NCBI RefSeq assembly: GCF_014698965.1
Contig: NZ_JACXAE010000076.1
Coordinates: 1-64,000 of the forward strand
DNA: 64,000 bases
Reading direction: 5' to 3'
From: Iningainema tapete BLCC-T55
GTDB taxonomy: Bacteria; Cyanobacteriota; Cyanobacteriia; Cyanobacteriales; Nostocaceae
How positions within the stretch are numbered: position 1 is the stretch's first letter; every line of letters begins with the position of its first letter. The position numbers and the translations under genes are program-made. This document shows positions 25,554 through 34,373 of this stretch, in pieces. The notes below the pieces were generated by a model. It was given only the letters and a program-made list of their open reading frames with translations. It made no database searches and was not told the DNA's origin.

Positions 25554-26540
25554 TTAAACTTGAGCAGTGTTAGAACTATCTTGTGTTAATTTTGGCAGTG
25601 AATTAGCTCGTAAAGCGCGAAACATTCCAAATCGGCAAAGACCAATGCCAAATGCTAGCCGCATCAGTAGAAGGGTTGGTACTTCGCGCAGAGATTTAAT
25701 TAAACCAGGTAGACCAAAACGAACCAAACCTTCAGGTCGAACCACTCCCTGCCAGATAGAATCTAGCCAAGAAGGAAGTGTTTGTGCTGTCCAGTCTGCT
25801 GTTTCCACTCTTCCCTCGACGAATCCCGTTGCTTCTAAAAGTTCACCAAAGCCTTCGATACTAGAAAAGGCGGGATGGGACCATTGATCTAGGAGTTGCC
25901 GCATCACAATTTTCTCCCAAAAGTTAAGCGGGTGTTGGCGATCGTCCCTCTGATTCCAGTCAGCTACAACCAACACGCCACCCGGCTTGAGTACTCTCAT
26001 TAACTCATGAGCAAAAATGGCTTTATCTGGCATATGAGGTCCCGCTTCAATTGACCAAACGACATCAAAACTTGCATCTGGGAAGGAAAGTGCCATAGCA
26101 TCATCCACCTGAAACTGCACATCAAGTTCCTGGGGAGTTAACTGCTGTGCGCGTTTGACTTGTTGAGGACTGATAGTAATACCTGTGACGGCAAACCCGT
26201 AATCCCGTGCCAAAATGCGGCTGCTTCCCCCAATTCCACAGCCAACATCTAAGACGGTAGTGCCTTTCGGTAATTGATCTAAACCACTCCAACGCACCAT
26301 TTCACGCACAAAGTCAGATTTGGCTGCCAAAAAATCCTTCCGTTGCGGTGGGGAACCATAATGACCTAAGTGGATATGTTCGCCCCAGTAAAACTCCAAA
26401 ATACCGTCTTCAGTCCATTGGTCATAGGAATTGGCTACAGAATCAGAGGATTGATAAGGGCGAGCCGCGATCAAATAGAATACAACACCTAGTGTCAGTA
26501 GGAAAAAGATAAGTCCAAGCACCGAAAAAAACAAACTCAT
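25554..26540 (-). CDS. MPBQ/MSBQ methyltransferase (tocopherol and plastoquinone synthesis)
   Basis: A 328-residue SAM methyltransferase with an N-terminal membrane anchor (residues 2-25). The sequence closely follows Synechocystis Sll0418 as I recall it: SYDQWTEDGILEFYWGEHIH, the SAM motif VLDVGCGIGGSSRIL at 96-110, PQQVKRAQQLTP, AGPHMPDK and a C-terminal LLMRLAFGIGLCRFGMFRA. That enzyme methylates 2-methyl-6-phytyl-benzoquinol and the solanesyl analogue, in the thylakoid or plasma membrane. Length and motifs are standard. It is monocistronic and divergent from the Rieske gene at 26751. Confidence 0.9.
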   Translation of the reverse strand: MSLFFSVLGLIFFLLTLGVVFYLIAARPYQSSDSVANSYDQWTEDGILEFYWGEHIHLGHYGSPPQRKDFLAAKSDFVREMVRWSGLDQLPKGTTVLDVGCGIGGSSRILARDYGFAVTGITISPQQVKRAQQLTPQELDVQFQVDDAMALSFPDASFDVVWSIEAGPHMPDKAIFAHELMRVLKPGGVLVVADWNQRDDRQHPLNFWEKIVMRQLLDQWSHPAFSSIEGFGELLEATGFVEGRVETADWTAQTLPSWLDSIWQGVVRPEGLVRFGLPGLIKSLREVPTLLLMRLAFGIGLCRFGMFRALRANSLPKLTQDSSNTAQV

Positions 26541-26750
26541 TAAGATCTAACCTTAATATTTCTTTGATAATCTTATTCTATTGCTAGATGACAAGCTCCA
26601 GTTTGTTCAGAGGGATAGCTGTTGGTGCGATTGATAGCCAGAGACATCAAACACGCTCTCTGTAGTAAGGGTGATGTTTTTTTAACTAATATTACAATAA
26701 GCTAAATTTCTGTTGCGGGGATTGAAATGAGAACTTGAGAAGAGGATGCT

Positions 26751-28100
26751 ATGACCACCGTTGACTTTACTCAGCACGAGATGCAGACTGTCTCCGAACT
26801 GCTACAAAATGATACTAAGCAGGTGCCGTCTGTGCTGCTTGAGCAGTCGGTAGCAGATCTTGGCATCGCCGACATTGAGCGCGAGGTCTTTTTCTCGAAG
26901 CAGTACCACGACCTCGAGGTCGAAAAGCTCTGGAAGAAGGTTTGGCAGTGGGCCTGTCGCGAGGAGGAGATACCCTCTATCGGTGACTACGTGGTGTACG
27001 AGATCGCCGACCTCTCACTGATTATAGTGCGCAGCGCACCTAGCGAGATCCGGGCGTTCTACAATGTTTGCCTGCACCGGGGGACGCAGTTACTAGTCAG
27101 CGAGGGCAACGTCAAAGCGTTCCGATGCCCGTTCCACAATTGGACGTGGAAGCTTGACGGCACACTCGCATACATTCCCTGCCAATGGGACTTTGAACAC
27201 GTAGAAAAAGAAGCCTTCCGTCTGCCCGAGGTAAAGGTAGCAACGTGGCAGGGCTTTGTGTTTATCAACTTCGACCTTGAGTGTGAGCCATTAGAAACCT
27301 ACCTGGAGAACATACCCGATCACTTCAAGCACTTTCCCCTTGAGGAGCGTTCCAAAGCTGTACATGTAGCTAAGGTGATGCCAGCAAACTGGAAGGTTAC
27401 GCTTGAGGCGTTCATGGAGGCATACCACTCGGTTGCAACTCACCCGCAGATCCTCAAGTTCACTGGCGACGCTAATTCCCAATACGACGTGTACGGACGT
27501 CACAGCCGCATGATCACACCGTTTGCAGTGCCGAGTCCACATTTAGGCAACCAGGTCGATCAGCAAGCGGTGGTCAAGGCAATGGCAGAGTTTGAGGGAA
27601 CCGACCCAGAAACGGTGCAATTGCCGAACTCTATGACTGCACGCACATACGCAGCCTCGGCTGCTAGACAGCGTATGAGCGATCGCATGGGAGTTGACTG
27701 CTCAAACCTGTCCGACACCGAGATGCTCGACGCCATTGAGTACTTTATCTTCCCCAACTTCATGCCGTGGGCAGGTGTAGGAGCGCCGCTCCAGTACAGG
27801 TTCCGTCCCAACGGCAACGATCCCGATTCCTGTATTATGGACGTGCTACTGCTCCTGCCGTACCCGCCCGGGATGCGCCCAACACCAGCTAAAATTCACT
27901 GGCTTACACCAGAAGAAAGTTGGACTAACGCACCCGAGTTAGGCGGACTTGGTCCAATCTTCGACCAGGACACCTCAAACTTGCACCGCATCCAGCGGGG
28001 CTTGAAGGCGTCCGCAAAGCCAGGGGTTACGCTCTCGCGATACCAAGAGTCCCGTATCCGCCACTTCCACCTAGTGCTTGAGCGCCAGTTGCGGTCATAA
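26751..28100 (+). CDS. Rieske aromatic ring-hydroxylating oxygenase, large subunit
   Basis: A 449-residue protein with the Rieske [2Fe-2S] ligands C107-x-H109 and C126-x2-H129, and mononuclear iron ligands H226 and H231 in EAYHSVATHP. Family members insert O2 into aromatic or other organic substrates using electrons from a reductase, which is not encoded next to it. Codons are much richer in G and C (GAG, GTC, CGC, CCG) than in neighbouring genes, which suggests acquisition by transfer. It is flanked by unrelated genes and has a GAGG Shine-Dalgarno 7 nt before the ATG. The substrate is unknown. Confidence 0.9.
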   Translation: MTTVDFTQHEMQTVSELLQNDTKQVPSVLLEQSVADLGIADIEREVFFSKQYHDLEVEKLWKKVWQWACREEEIPSIGDYVVYEIADLSLIIVRSAPSEIRAFYNVCLHRGTQLLVSEGNVKAFRCPFHNWTWKLDGTLAYIPCQWDFEHVEKEAFRLPEVKVATWQGFVFINFDLECEPLETYLENIPDHFKHFPLEERSKAVHVAKVMPANWKVTLEAFMEAYHSVATHPQILKFTGDANSQYDVYGRHSRMITPFAVPSPHLGNQVDQQAVVKAMAEFEGTDPETVQLPNSMTARTYAASAARQRMSDRMGVDCSNLSDTEMLDAIEYFIFPNFMPWAGVGAPLQYRFRPNGNDPDSCIMDVLLLLPYPPGMRPTPAKIHWLTPEESWTNAPELGGLGPIFDQDTSNLHRIQRGLKASAKPGVTLSRYQESRIRHFHLVLERQLRS

Positions 28101-28136
28101 TTCAGAGTTTTTGTGAAATGGTATGATTGTTGAGTG

Positions 28137-28361
28137 TCAACTGTCAACCTTTTCGTTCCCAGTTTCTGTCTCACCAGGACGTTCGAGGGCGGGAGGAAAG
28201 TCTACAAATTCTTGGGTTCTTGTGGTATTGGTAGTTGCACCTTCTAATAGAACATCTTCGGGATCTACTGATTTGTCAGCAGCAGACACGTTAATTTGAC
28301 CTGATGTGTTTACGTTGGGTTTGTCAGAAGTACCTTTATGACTTGCATGACCGCTAGGCAT
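28137..28361 (-). CDS. Small hydrophilic protein of unknown function
   Basis: The ATG at 28361 has a GAGG Shine-Dalgarno sequence 8 nt upstream and gives 74 residues. The product is low in complexity, rich in Ser, Thr, Asn, Glu and Gly, with no hydrophobic core, and is probably disordered. It lies between the Rieske and LysR genes. No family was recognised. Confidence 0.5.
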   Translation of the reverse strand: MPSGHASHKGTSDKPNVNTSGQINVSAADKSVDPEDVLLEGATTNTTRTQEFVDFPPALERPGETETGNEKVDS

Positions 28362-28491
28362 AGTTAATTCCTCAAGATTGCTATGGTGTTTATATCCTCT
28401 CAGCCTAGACTTGTCGTTAATGAGGTACACACTATCATAAGGCTTAAATCTAGATTGGTAAAAACTGTTACTAATGGTAGGTGCTGAACAA

Positions 28492-29376
28492 TTATGTGAT
28501 TTGATGAGACTGTTTCACTACATTCAAAAACTGATTCAAAACTAGAGAATTTTTTTCCTTTCGCCAAGCTACGGCAATCTCTAGGCTAGGGACTGGTTCA
28601 GCAAGGGGGCGATAGATGACTTGTGTTTTGTGTCTCTTCTCGGCACTCGTTGCAACCAGGGAAATCCCCATCCCTGATTCTACTAACCCAATTAAAACTT
28701 CAGGTGGACTAGCTTCTTGAACTATCCTGGGTTGAAATCCGGCTTGTTGACAAAGATTCAAAATTTGGGTGTATAAGTCAGGCTTTACTTGTTTTGGGCA
28801 AAGAACAAACGGTTCTAAGGCAAGCGATCGCAACTCTATTTGCTTTTGTGCTGCCAAATAGTGGTTCGGAGGTAAAGCAACCACTAATAATTCACTAAAA
28901 AGATTTATGGAGATAAGTTCTGCTATATTAACAGGTCCATGCACAAAAGCAACGTCAATTTCTTCATTAAGTAAAGCTTTAATTTGTGATTCTGTAGACA
29001 TCTCTATTAATTTTACTGTCACATCGGAAAATTCTTGACGGAATGCTTGAATAATTTCCGATAAAACGCGATTAAAAATGCAGATGGAAAAGCCAATCAC
29101 CAATTTTTCTGATTGCACGACTGCTTTCTTCGCTGCTTTTACTGCTCGCTCTGCTTGGGCAAGAGTCAGTCGTGCTTCATCCAAAAACGCTTGCCCTGCT
29201 TCAGTTAAAGTCACACCACGTTTACTGCGCTCAAATAATTCTACCCCCAATTCTTCTTCCAAAGAGCGAATCTGCCGACTTAAAGGCGGTTGTTCCATAT
29301 AAAGACGTTCGGCTGCACGTCGAAAGTTTAATTCTTCTGCAACCGTCACAAAATACTTCAGATGCCGCAGTTCCAT
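28492..29376 (-). CDS. LysR-family transcriptional regulator
   Basis: A 294-residue protein with the N-terminal winged helix LRHLKYFVTVAEELNFRRAA, then SRQIRSLEEELGVELFER, followed by the two-lobed effector domain (SEKLVIGFSICIF from about residue 90). It is divergent from a quinone oxidoreductase gene, and a perfect TGATACTT...AAGTATCA palindrome lies in between. By the usual LysR arrangement it should control that oxidoreductase and the carotenoid oxygenase behind it in response to a small ligand. Confidence 0.9.
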   Translation of the reverse strand: MELRHLKYFVTVAEELNFRRAAERLYMEQPPLSRQIRSLEEELGVELFERSKRGVTLTEAGQAFLDEARLTLAQAERAVKAAKKAVVQSEKLVIGFSICIFNRVLSEIIQAFRQEFSDVTVKLIEMSTESQIKALLNEEIDVAFVHGPVNIAELISINLFSELLVVALPPNHYLAAQKQIELRSLALEPFVLCPKQVKPDLYTQILNLCQQAGFQPRIVQEASPPEVLIGLVESGMGISLVATSAEKRHKTQVIYRPLAEPVPSLEIAVAWRKEKNSLVLNQFLNVVKQSHQIT

Positions 29377-29385
29377 AAAGAGTAT

Positions 29386-29454
29386 TGATACTTTTTAAGT
29401 ATCAGTTTAGCTTAAAAGAGATCTTGGACAAAATTCCCTACATTACCTGATACT
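29386..29454. promoter_or_regulatory. LysR operator in the divergent promoter region
   Basis: TGATACTT (29386-29393), three T and AAGTATCA (29397-29404) form a perfect 19-bp palindrome 10 bp upstream of the LysR start. A further half-site TGATACT occurs at 29448-29454, 27 bp before the oxidoreductase ATG. Confidence 0.8.
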
Positions 29455-29480
29455 CAAAACTATAGAGTTTGAACACAGCA

Positions 29481-30524
29481 ATGAAAGTAATTGAACTTTG
29501 TGCAGGTTTTGGTATCAACAATCTCCAGATGACAGAATATCCCAAACCAACTCCGCTTGCTGGGGAAGTATTAGTCAAAATGGAAGCTTTTTCTTTAAAC
29601 TATGTAGACTTGCTCGTTGTTAAAGGGCTACTGAATCCCAATCTGTCACTTCCTTACATTCCCGTATGTGATGGAGCGGGTATTGTTGAAAGCGTAGGTG
29701 AAGGTGTAACAACGTTTTCGCCTGGTGACAAAGTAGCAACAACGTTTATTTCTAATTGGGTAAGCGGCTTTCCTACACCTGAAACTGTTGATTTTGCAAC
29801 TCGGCAGGGGCTTGGTGGTGTTCCCGGGCAACTTTCTGAGTATAAAATATTTCAAGTTAATCAGTTAATCAAAAGCCCGAGCAATCTTTCTACCGCAGAA
29901 GCTTCTACTCTTCCTATTGCCGGGTTAACTGCTTGGAATGCTTTGCGCTACGGCAATTTGAAAGCAGGTGATACTGTATTGCTACATGGTACAGGTGGAG
30001 TGTCAATTTTTGCACTCCAATTTGCTAAGGCACAAGGGGCAAGGGTGATTATTACATCAAGTAGTGATGAAAAGTTGGCAAGAGTGCAGCAATTGGGTGC
30101 AGACTTAACTATCAATTACAAAACTACTCCCGATTGGGATGCGAATGTCATAGAATTTACAGGTGGTGCAGGAGCAGATTTGGTTGTGGAGACGGTAGGC
30201 GGTAAGAATCTGCAAAAGTCTATTAATGCTTTGCGCATGTCTGGGCATATCTCAATTATGGGGTTACTTGATGGCTTCGACACTAGCATAAATACTCTCT
30301 CTCTAGAGGTTAAACAAGCTACTATTAAAGGTATGGAAGTTGGTAGCACCAGTGATTTTGAGTTTATGAATCAGGCGATCGCCACTAATAACATTCACCC
30401 TATAATCAACAAAACCTTTTCTTTCCATCAAACCAAGGAAGCGTTTGAGTATCTCGACAAAGGTTTGCACTTGGGAAAGGTGGTAATTGCTGTTGAGCAA
30501 GCTAAACTCTCATCATCAACATAG
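29481..30524 (+). CDS. Zinc-independent quinone oxidoreductase-like MDR protein
   Basis: The ATG at 29481 gives a 347-residue medium-chain dehydrogenase/reductase: GES-fold N-terminal part (LAGEVLVKMEAFSLNYVDLL), PVCDGAGIVESVGEGVT at about 66-82, then the Rossmann domain with VLLHGTGGVSIFALQFAKAQ (about 165-185). The Cys/His ligands of structural and catalytic zinc are absent, as in quinone reductases. It probably reduces quinones or enones with NADPH. It is divergent from LysR and 12 bp ahead of the carotenoid oxygenase, so both are co-regulated. Confidence 0.85.
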   Translation: MKVIELCAGFGINNLQMTEYPKPTPLAGEVLVKMEAFSLNYVDLLVVKGLLNPNLSLPYIPVCDGAGIVESVGEGVTTFSPGDKVATTFISNWVSGFPTPETVDFATRQGLGGVPGQLSEYKIFQVNQLIKSPSNLSTAEASTLPIAGLTAWNALRYGNLKAGDTVLLHGTGGVSIFALQFAKAQGARVIITSSSDEKLARVQQLGADLTINYKTTPDWDANVIEFTGGAGADLVVETVGGKNLQKSINALRMSGHISIMGLLDGFDTSINTLSLEVKQATIKGMEVGSTSDFEFMNQAIATNNIHPIINKTFSFHQTKEAFEYLDKGLHLGKVVIAVEQAKLSSST

Positions 30525-30536
30525 TTAAAATCTGAT

Positions 30537-31967
30537 ATGCATACAATTGAGAAAAAGTCAAATAAAAAAGCTTGGGCAGGTGCTCTAGCTCAACCAGCCC
30601 AAGAATTTCCTCACACTCAACTGCAAATCCTTTCTGGCGAAATTCCCGCAGGCATACGCGGTACACTTTATCGCAATGGGCCAGCAAGGTTAGAACGAGG
30701 TGGTATTCATGTGGGACACTGGTTTGATGGAGATGGCGCAATTCTTGCCGTACACTTCACCGACGCGGGTGCTACGGGAGTTTATCGCTACGTGCAAACT
30801 GATGGTTACAAAGAAGAAGCAGCATCAGGTAAACTGCTTTACGGCAATTATGGCATGACTGCACCAGACCCAATTTGGAATCGATGGTTAAAACCAATTA
30901 AGAACTGTGCCAATACTTCAGTACTAGCATTACCAGATAAATTACTAGCACTGTGGGAAGGCGACAACCCCCACGCCCTAGACTTGCAAACGCTCCATAC
31001 TTTGGGCAAAGATGATTTAGGTGGGTTAGATAATGGCTTAGCTTATTCCGCTCATCCCAAAATTGATCCCAAAACGGGGGAGATTTTTAACTTTGGTATT
31101 TCTCCAGGATTAAATGGCAAGCTGAATATTTACAAAAGTGATTCCACAGGCAAAATTAGGCAAAAAACATCATTTGAACTTGATGGTATTCCCTTAGTAC
31201 ACGATGTTGTCCTCGCTGGGCAATATCTTGTATTTTTCGTTCCCCCTGTGCGAGTAAATCCAATACCCGTGTTAACTGGATTTAGCTGCTACAGTGATTC
31301 TTTGGAATGGAAACCGTCCCTTGGTACTCAGGTTCTTGTTTTTGAACGTGAGAGTTTATCTCTAGTTAGTCGCGGTGAAACTGAACCTTGGTATCAGTGG
31401 CATTTTGGTAATGGGTACGTGGATGATTCTGGATTGGTAATTGTTGATGTTGTTCGCTATGAGGATTTTCAAACCAACCAATATTTAAAAGAAGTGGCGA
31501 CAGGTGAAACTCATACCACTGCTGTTAGTACTTTATGGCAAGTGCATCTTGAACCTAATACTGGGAAAGTACACACAATACAGGAAATTATGGATCGCCA
31601 TTGTGAGTTTCCTATAGTACCACCATCAGATCGAGGACAAAACGATCGCCAAACTTATCTTAATGTACATCGCCCAGAAGATCAGCACAAACAGATTTTT
31701 ACGGCGATCGCTCGTTTCGATCACAACACCGAAACTCTGACAATAGCTGACTGTGGAGAAAATCGCTATCCTTCCGAACCCATCTATGTCCCAGATGCCA
31801 ATAACGTAAAGCAAGGTTGGGTGATAACAGTAGTGTATGATGGCAATACTGATAGTAGTGAAGTCTGGATTTATGATGCTATGAGACTAGATGACTTACC
31901 AGTGTGTAAATTAGCATTACCTAGTGTCATTCCCCACAGTTTCCACGGTACTTGGAAACCAATTTAA
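30537..31967 (+). CDS. Carotenoid (apocarotenoid) cleavage oxygenase
   Basis: A 476-residue RPE65/ACO-type oxygenase. The four iron-binding histidines are visible in context: SAHPKIDP, LVHDVVL, QWHFGNGY and VIPHSFHGTW at the C-terminus. Other landmarks are GTLYRNGPARLERGG and HWFDGDG. These enzymes cut carotenoids or apocarotenoids at a double bond with O2, giving aldehydes such as retinal. It lies 12 bp after an MDR reductase under LysR control, which could process the aldehydes or ketones. Length is standard. Confidence 0.9.
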   Translation: MHTIEKKSNKKAWAGALAQPAQEFPHTQLQILSGEIPAGIRGTLYRNGPARLERGGIHVGHWFDGDGAILAVHFTDAGATGVYRYVQTDGYKEEAASGKLLYGNYGMTAPDPIWNRWLKPIKNCANTSVLALPDKLLALWEGDNPHALDLQTLHTLGKDDLGGLDNGLAYSAHPKIDPKTGEIFNFGISPGLNGKLNIYKSDSTGKIRQKTSFELDGIPLVHDVVLAGQYLVFFVPPVRVNPIPVLTGFSCYSDSLEWKPSLGTQVLVFERESLSLVSRGETEPWYQWHFGNGYVDDSGLVIVDVVRYEDFQTNQYLKEVATGETHTTAVSTLWQVHLEPNTGKVHTIQEIMDRHCEFPIVPPSDRGQNDRQTYLNVHRPEDQHKQIFTAIARFDHNTETLTIADCGENRYPSEPIYVPDANNVKQGWVITVVYDGNTDSSEVWIYDAMRLDDLPVCKLALPSVIPHSFHGTWKPI

Positions 31968-31991
31968 AAAACTCACAAATATAGTACTTTG

Positions 31992-33731
31992 ATGTTTCCA
32001 GCGTTTTCTAAAAATGATTGGCTTCATCTTTTACTGCTTTTAATTTGGACATTATTAGGATTGGGTTTACGCTTTACCAATTTGATGGAAAAACCTCTGT
32101 GGGCAGATGAGTTTTCCACAATTGTGTTCAGCTTGGGTAACAGCTTTCTGTCAGTGCCGCTGGATGAGGCGCTGACAGCACAACAACTGCTCAGCCCTCT
32201 TGTGCCTAATCCTCAAGCAAATATCAGGGCAGTAGTAGATCACTTGTTCGACGAAAGCAATCATCCACCACTGTATTTTATCTTGTCTCATTTCTGGTTC
32301 AAGTTATTTCCCACTGAAGATGGATTGGTGACAGCGCTGTGGGCGCGATCGCTATCAGCCCTTTTCGGTACCATGACAATTGGGGCAACCTTTGTTTTGG
32401 CACGGATGGCATTTCGCTCAAGCGTAGTAGGGCAAATTGCAGCTGCATTCATGGCAGTTTCTCCCTTTGGAATTTATTTAGCACAGGAAGCCCGTCACTA
32501 TACCTTGGCAATTCTTTGGGCGATTGTTTCTCTATACTGCATGGTGAGGGCAGCCCAAACCATACATAATCGCATCCCACTGCCACTTTCCATCTGTGTG
32601 ATTTGGATTGTTGCCAATGCGTTGGGAGTTGCTACCCATTTCTTTTTCTGTCTGACGTTGGCGGCAGAAGCAATATCAATGGGCAGTTTGGGGCTGAGAG
32701 AATGGCGACGTGGAATTAACCTTTATGCTGTTTATTGGCAAAGGATTTGGGCAGTAGCTGCTGGTACGTTTGTTACTTGCTTAGTTTGGATACCTTTGCT
32801 CCCAAAGCTTTCTAACAACGAGCTAACTCACTGGATTTATAAAGGCTCGCGCTCGGGATTAGACTGGTTAGATCCTATATTGCAAGCAATCGCAGGTTGG
32901 ATAACCATGCTCTATCTGCTACCGATTCAATCTGAATCTCGTCTAGTGGCGATCGTTTCTGGGATACTACTGATTGTACTTGCAATCTGGACAATACCTA
33001 AACTCTGGCGGGGATTGAAACAACTTTACAACCGTGATGAAGAGCGGTTTACTGTCTATGTTCTTGTCAGTTTCGTTGGGGCGGCAATTTTTCTGTTTTT
33101 TGCGATTGTCTATTTTGGGAGTATTGATTTAACAAAAGCATTTCGCTATAACTTTGTTTACTTTCATGCCGTCATAGTTCTGGTAGGAGGCGGACTAGCC
33201 AGTGCTTGGAATGACACCACTAAAATTGTTCAAAGTCAAATACATTGGCTGAGATTATTTAGCATTAGTGGGCGGCAAACCGTAATCCTGATTTGGCTTG
33301 TAAGTTTATTAGGGGGATTGAGTGTGGTGACAAATTTGGGTTACCAGAAAACCCATCGCCCGGATGTAGTAGCTGCAACAATTCGGCAAGAATCTCAAGG
33401 AACTGTGTTGATTGCCATACCCCATTACCATCACGGGCAAACAGGCAGACTGATGGGTATTGCTTTGCAATTACAGCAAAATAAGTGTGAGGGAAAACCC
33501 TTAAATCCTCTGTTTTTGTTAGCCCATCAAACTCAAAATCCACTGTCGGCACTCACCACTCTCAACCAGTCATTAACTCAGTTACCTCATCCTCTCGATT
33601 TATGGCTAGTTAATTTTCAACAAGTACCTGAGCAACCGCTTAACACGCTCCTTGTTCAACAAAGTTGTGCTACCAGTGATCAAGCACATTCTATCGATGG
33701 TTATCGATATCAACTTTATCATTGTTTTTAG
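31992..33731 (+). CDS. Membrane glycosyltransferase, GT39/ArnT-like
   Basis: A 579-residue polytopic protein with about 11-12 hydrophobic segments. After the first membrane helix, MEKPLWADEFST has the Asp-Glu pair (D39, E40) typical of PMT/ArnT-type transferases that use polyprenyl-phosphate sugars, followed by SNHPPLYFILSHFWF. The C-terminal 110 residues are soluble. It likely glycosylates proteins or envelope components on the outer side of the membrane. It is 24 bp downstream of the carotenoid oxygenase. Confidence 0.75.
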   Translation: MFPAFSKNDWLHLLLLLIWTLLGLGLRFTNLMEKPLWADEFSTIVFSLGNSFLSVPLDEALTAQQLLSPLVPNPQANIRAVVDHLFDESNHPPLYFILSHFWFKLFPTEDGLVTALWARSLSALFGTMTIGATFVLARMAFRSSVVGQIAAAFMAVSPFGIYLAQEARHYTLAILWAIVSLYCMVRAAQTIHNRIPLPLSICVIWIVANALGVATHFFFCLTLAAEAISMGSLGLREWRRGINLYAVYWQRIWAVAAGTFVTCLVWIPLLPKLSNNELTHWIYKGSRSGLDWLDPILQAIAGWITMLYLLPIQSESRLVAIVSGILLIVLAIWTIPKLWRGLKQLYNRDEERFTVYVLVSFVGAAIFLFFAIVYFGSIDLTKAFRYNFVYFHAVIVLVGGGLASAWNDTTKIVQSQIHWLRLFSISGRQTVILIWLVSLLGGLSVVTNLGYQKTHRPDVVAATIRQESQGTVLIAIPHYHHGQTGRLMGIALQLQQNKCEGKPLNPLFLLAHQTQNPLSALTTLNQSLTQLPHPLDLWLVNFQQVPEQPLNTLLVQQSCATSDQAHSIDGYRYQLYHCF

Positions 33732-33743
33732 TCAGCAAATTGT

Positions 33744-34094
33744 TTAGGCAATTGATGCTAACAGCTTCAAGAGAACAGAGTTCACTAATGATAAACAAAT
33801 TGAACCGAGAAAAGCGCTCCAAATACCGGTTTTGAGGCGAAATCCTTCTACCAAATAAGCGGCTAGACAGAAGATAATTGTATTCAAAATAAAGAAGAAT
33901 AACCCCCAAGTAGATACAATGAAAGGCAAGGTTAACAGAGTTAGAATCGGTTTGAGAAGAGCATTTAAAACTCCAAAGACTGTTGCACAAATGAATACTT
34001 TCTCAAACTTATCTATTTCTACTCCGATTGGTAATTTAGAAATAATCAAAAAACTCATAGCGGTTACCAACCAGGTAATAAGCAGATCAAGCAT
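33744..34094 (-). CDS. Phage holin family 4-type membrane protein
   Basis: A 116-residue protein with four hydrophobic segments. LNALLKPILTLLTLPF in the middle and GIWSAFLGSICLSLVNSVLL near the end are typical of the small 4-TM family named after phage holins but common on bacterial chromosomes. It is convergent with the glycosyltransferase gene and has a single transcription unit. A role as a lysis protein is unlikely; the function in non-phage context is unknown. Confidence 0.8.
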   Translation of the reverse strand: MLDLLITWLVTAMSFLIISKLPIGVEIDKFEKVFICATVFGVLNALLKPILTLLTLPFIVSTWGLFFFILNTIIFCLAAYLVEGFRLKTGIWSAFLGSICLSLVNSVLLKLLASIA

Positions 34095-34281
34095 AGTAAA
34101 ATCTCCTGCCTAAAGTATTTCCAGCCAGCAGGTTTGTGGTATCATAAACAACAAATAAAGCTAACCTAAATTTCCCATAACTCTGGTTAGCTTTTAAATG
34201 ATTTATAATACTTTTGGCGCTACAATAAATCAGCTTTTAGATAGATGACTAATTGATGATATTATGCTTAGTCAATTCAAT

Positions 34282-34314
34282 AGATCCCCGACTTCTTAAA
34301 GAAGTCGGGGATCT
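34282..34314. terminator. Hairpin downstream of the sugar dehydrogenase gene
   Basis: AGATCCCCGACTTC (34282-34295) and its exact complement GAAGTCGGGGATCT (34301-34314) enclose a 5-nt loop. It lies 60 bp past the stop of the minus-strand dehydrogenase gene. There is no T-run, so it may be a dispersed repeat serving as terminator. A similar word is in the hairpin at 43155. Confidence 0.7.
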
Positions 34315-34373
34315 GAAACCGCCATGTGTTAAAACGGACTAAAAATCAACAATTGGTGAAAAGATGGAAATAT

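Noticed and set aside
33691-33990. Second minus-strand frame over the holin-like gene
   Set aside because: The frame at 33744-34094 has clear membrane segments and family landmarks, so this is a shadow.
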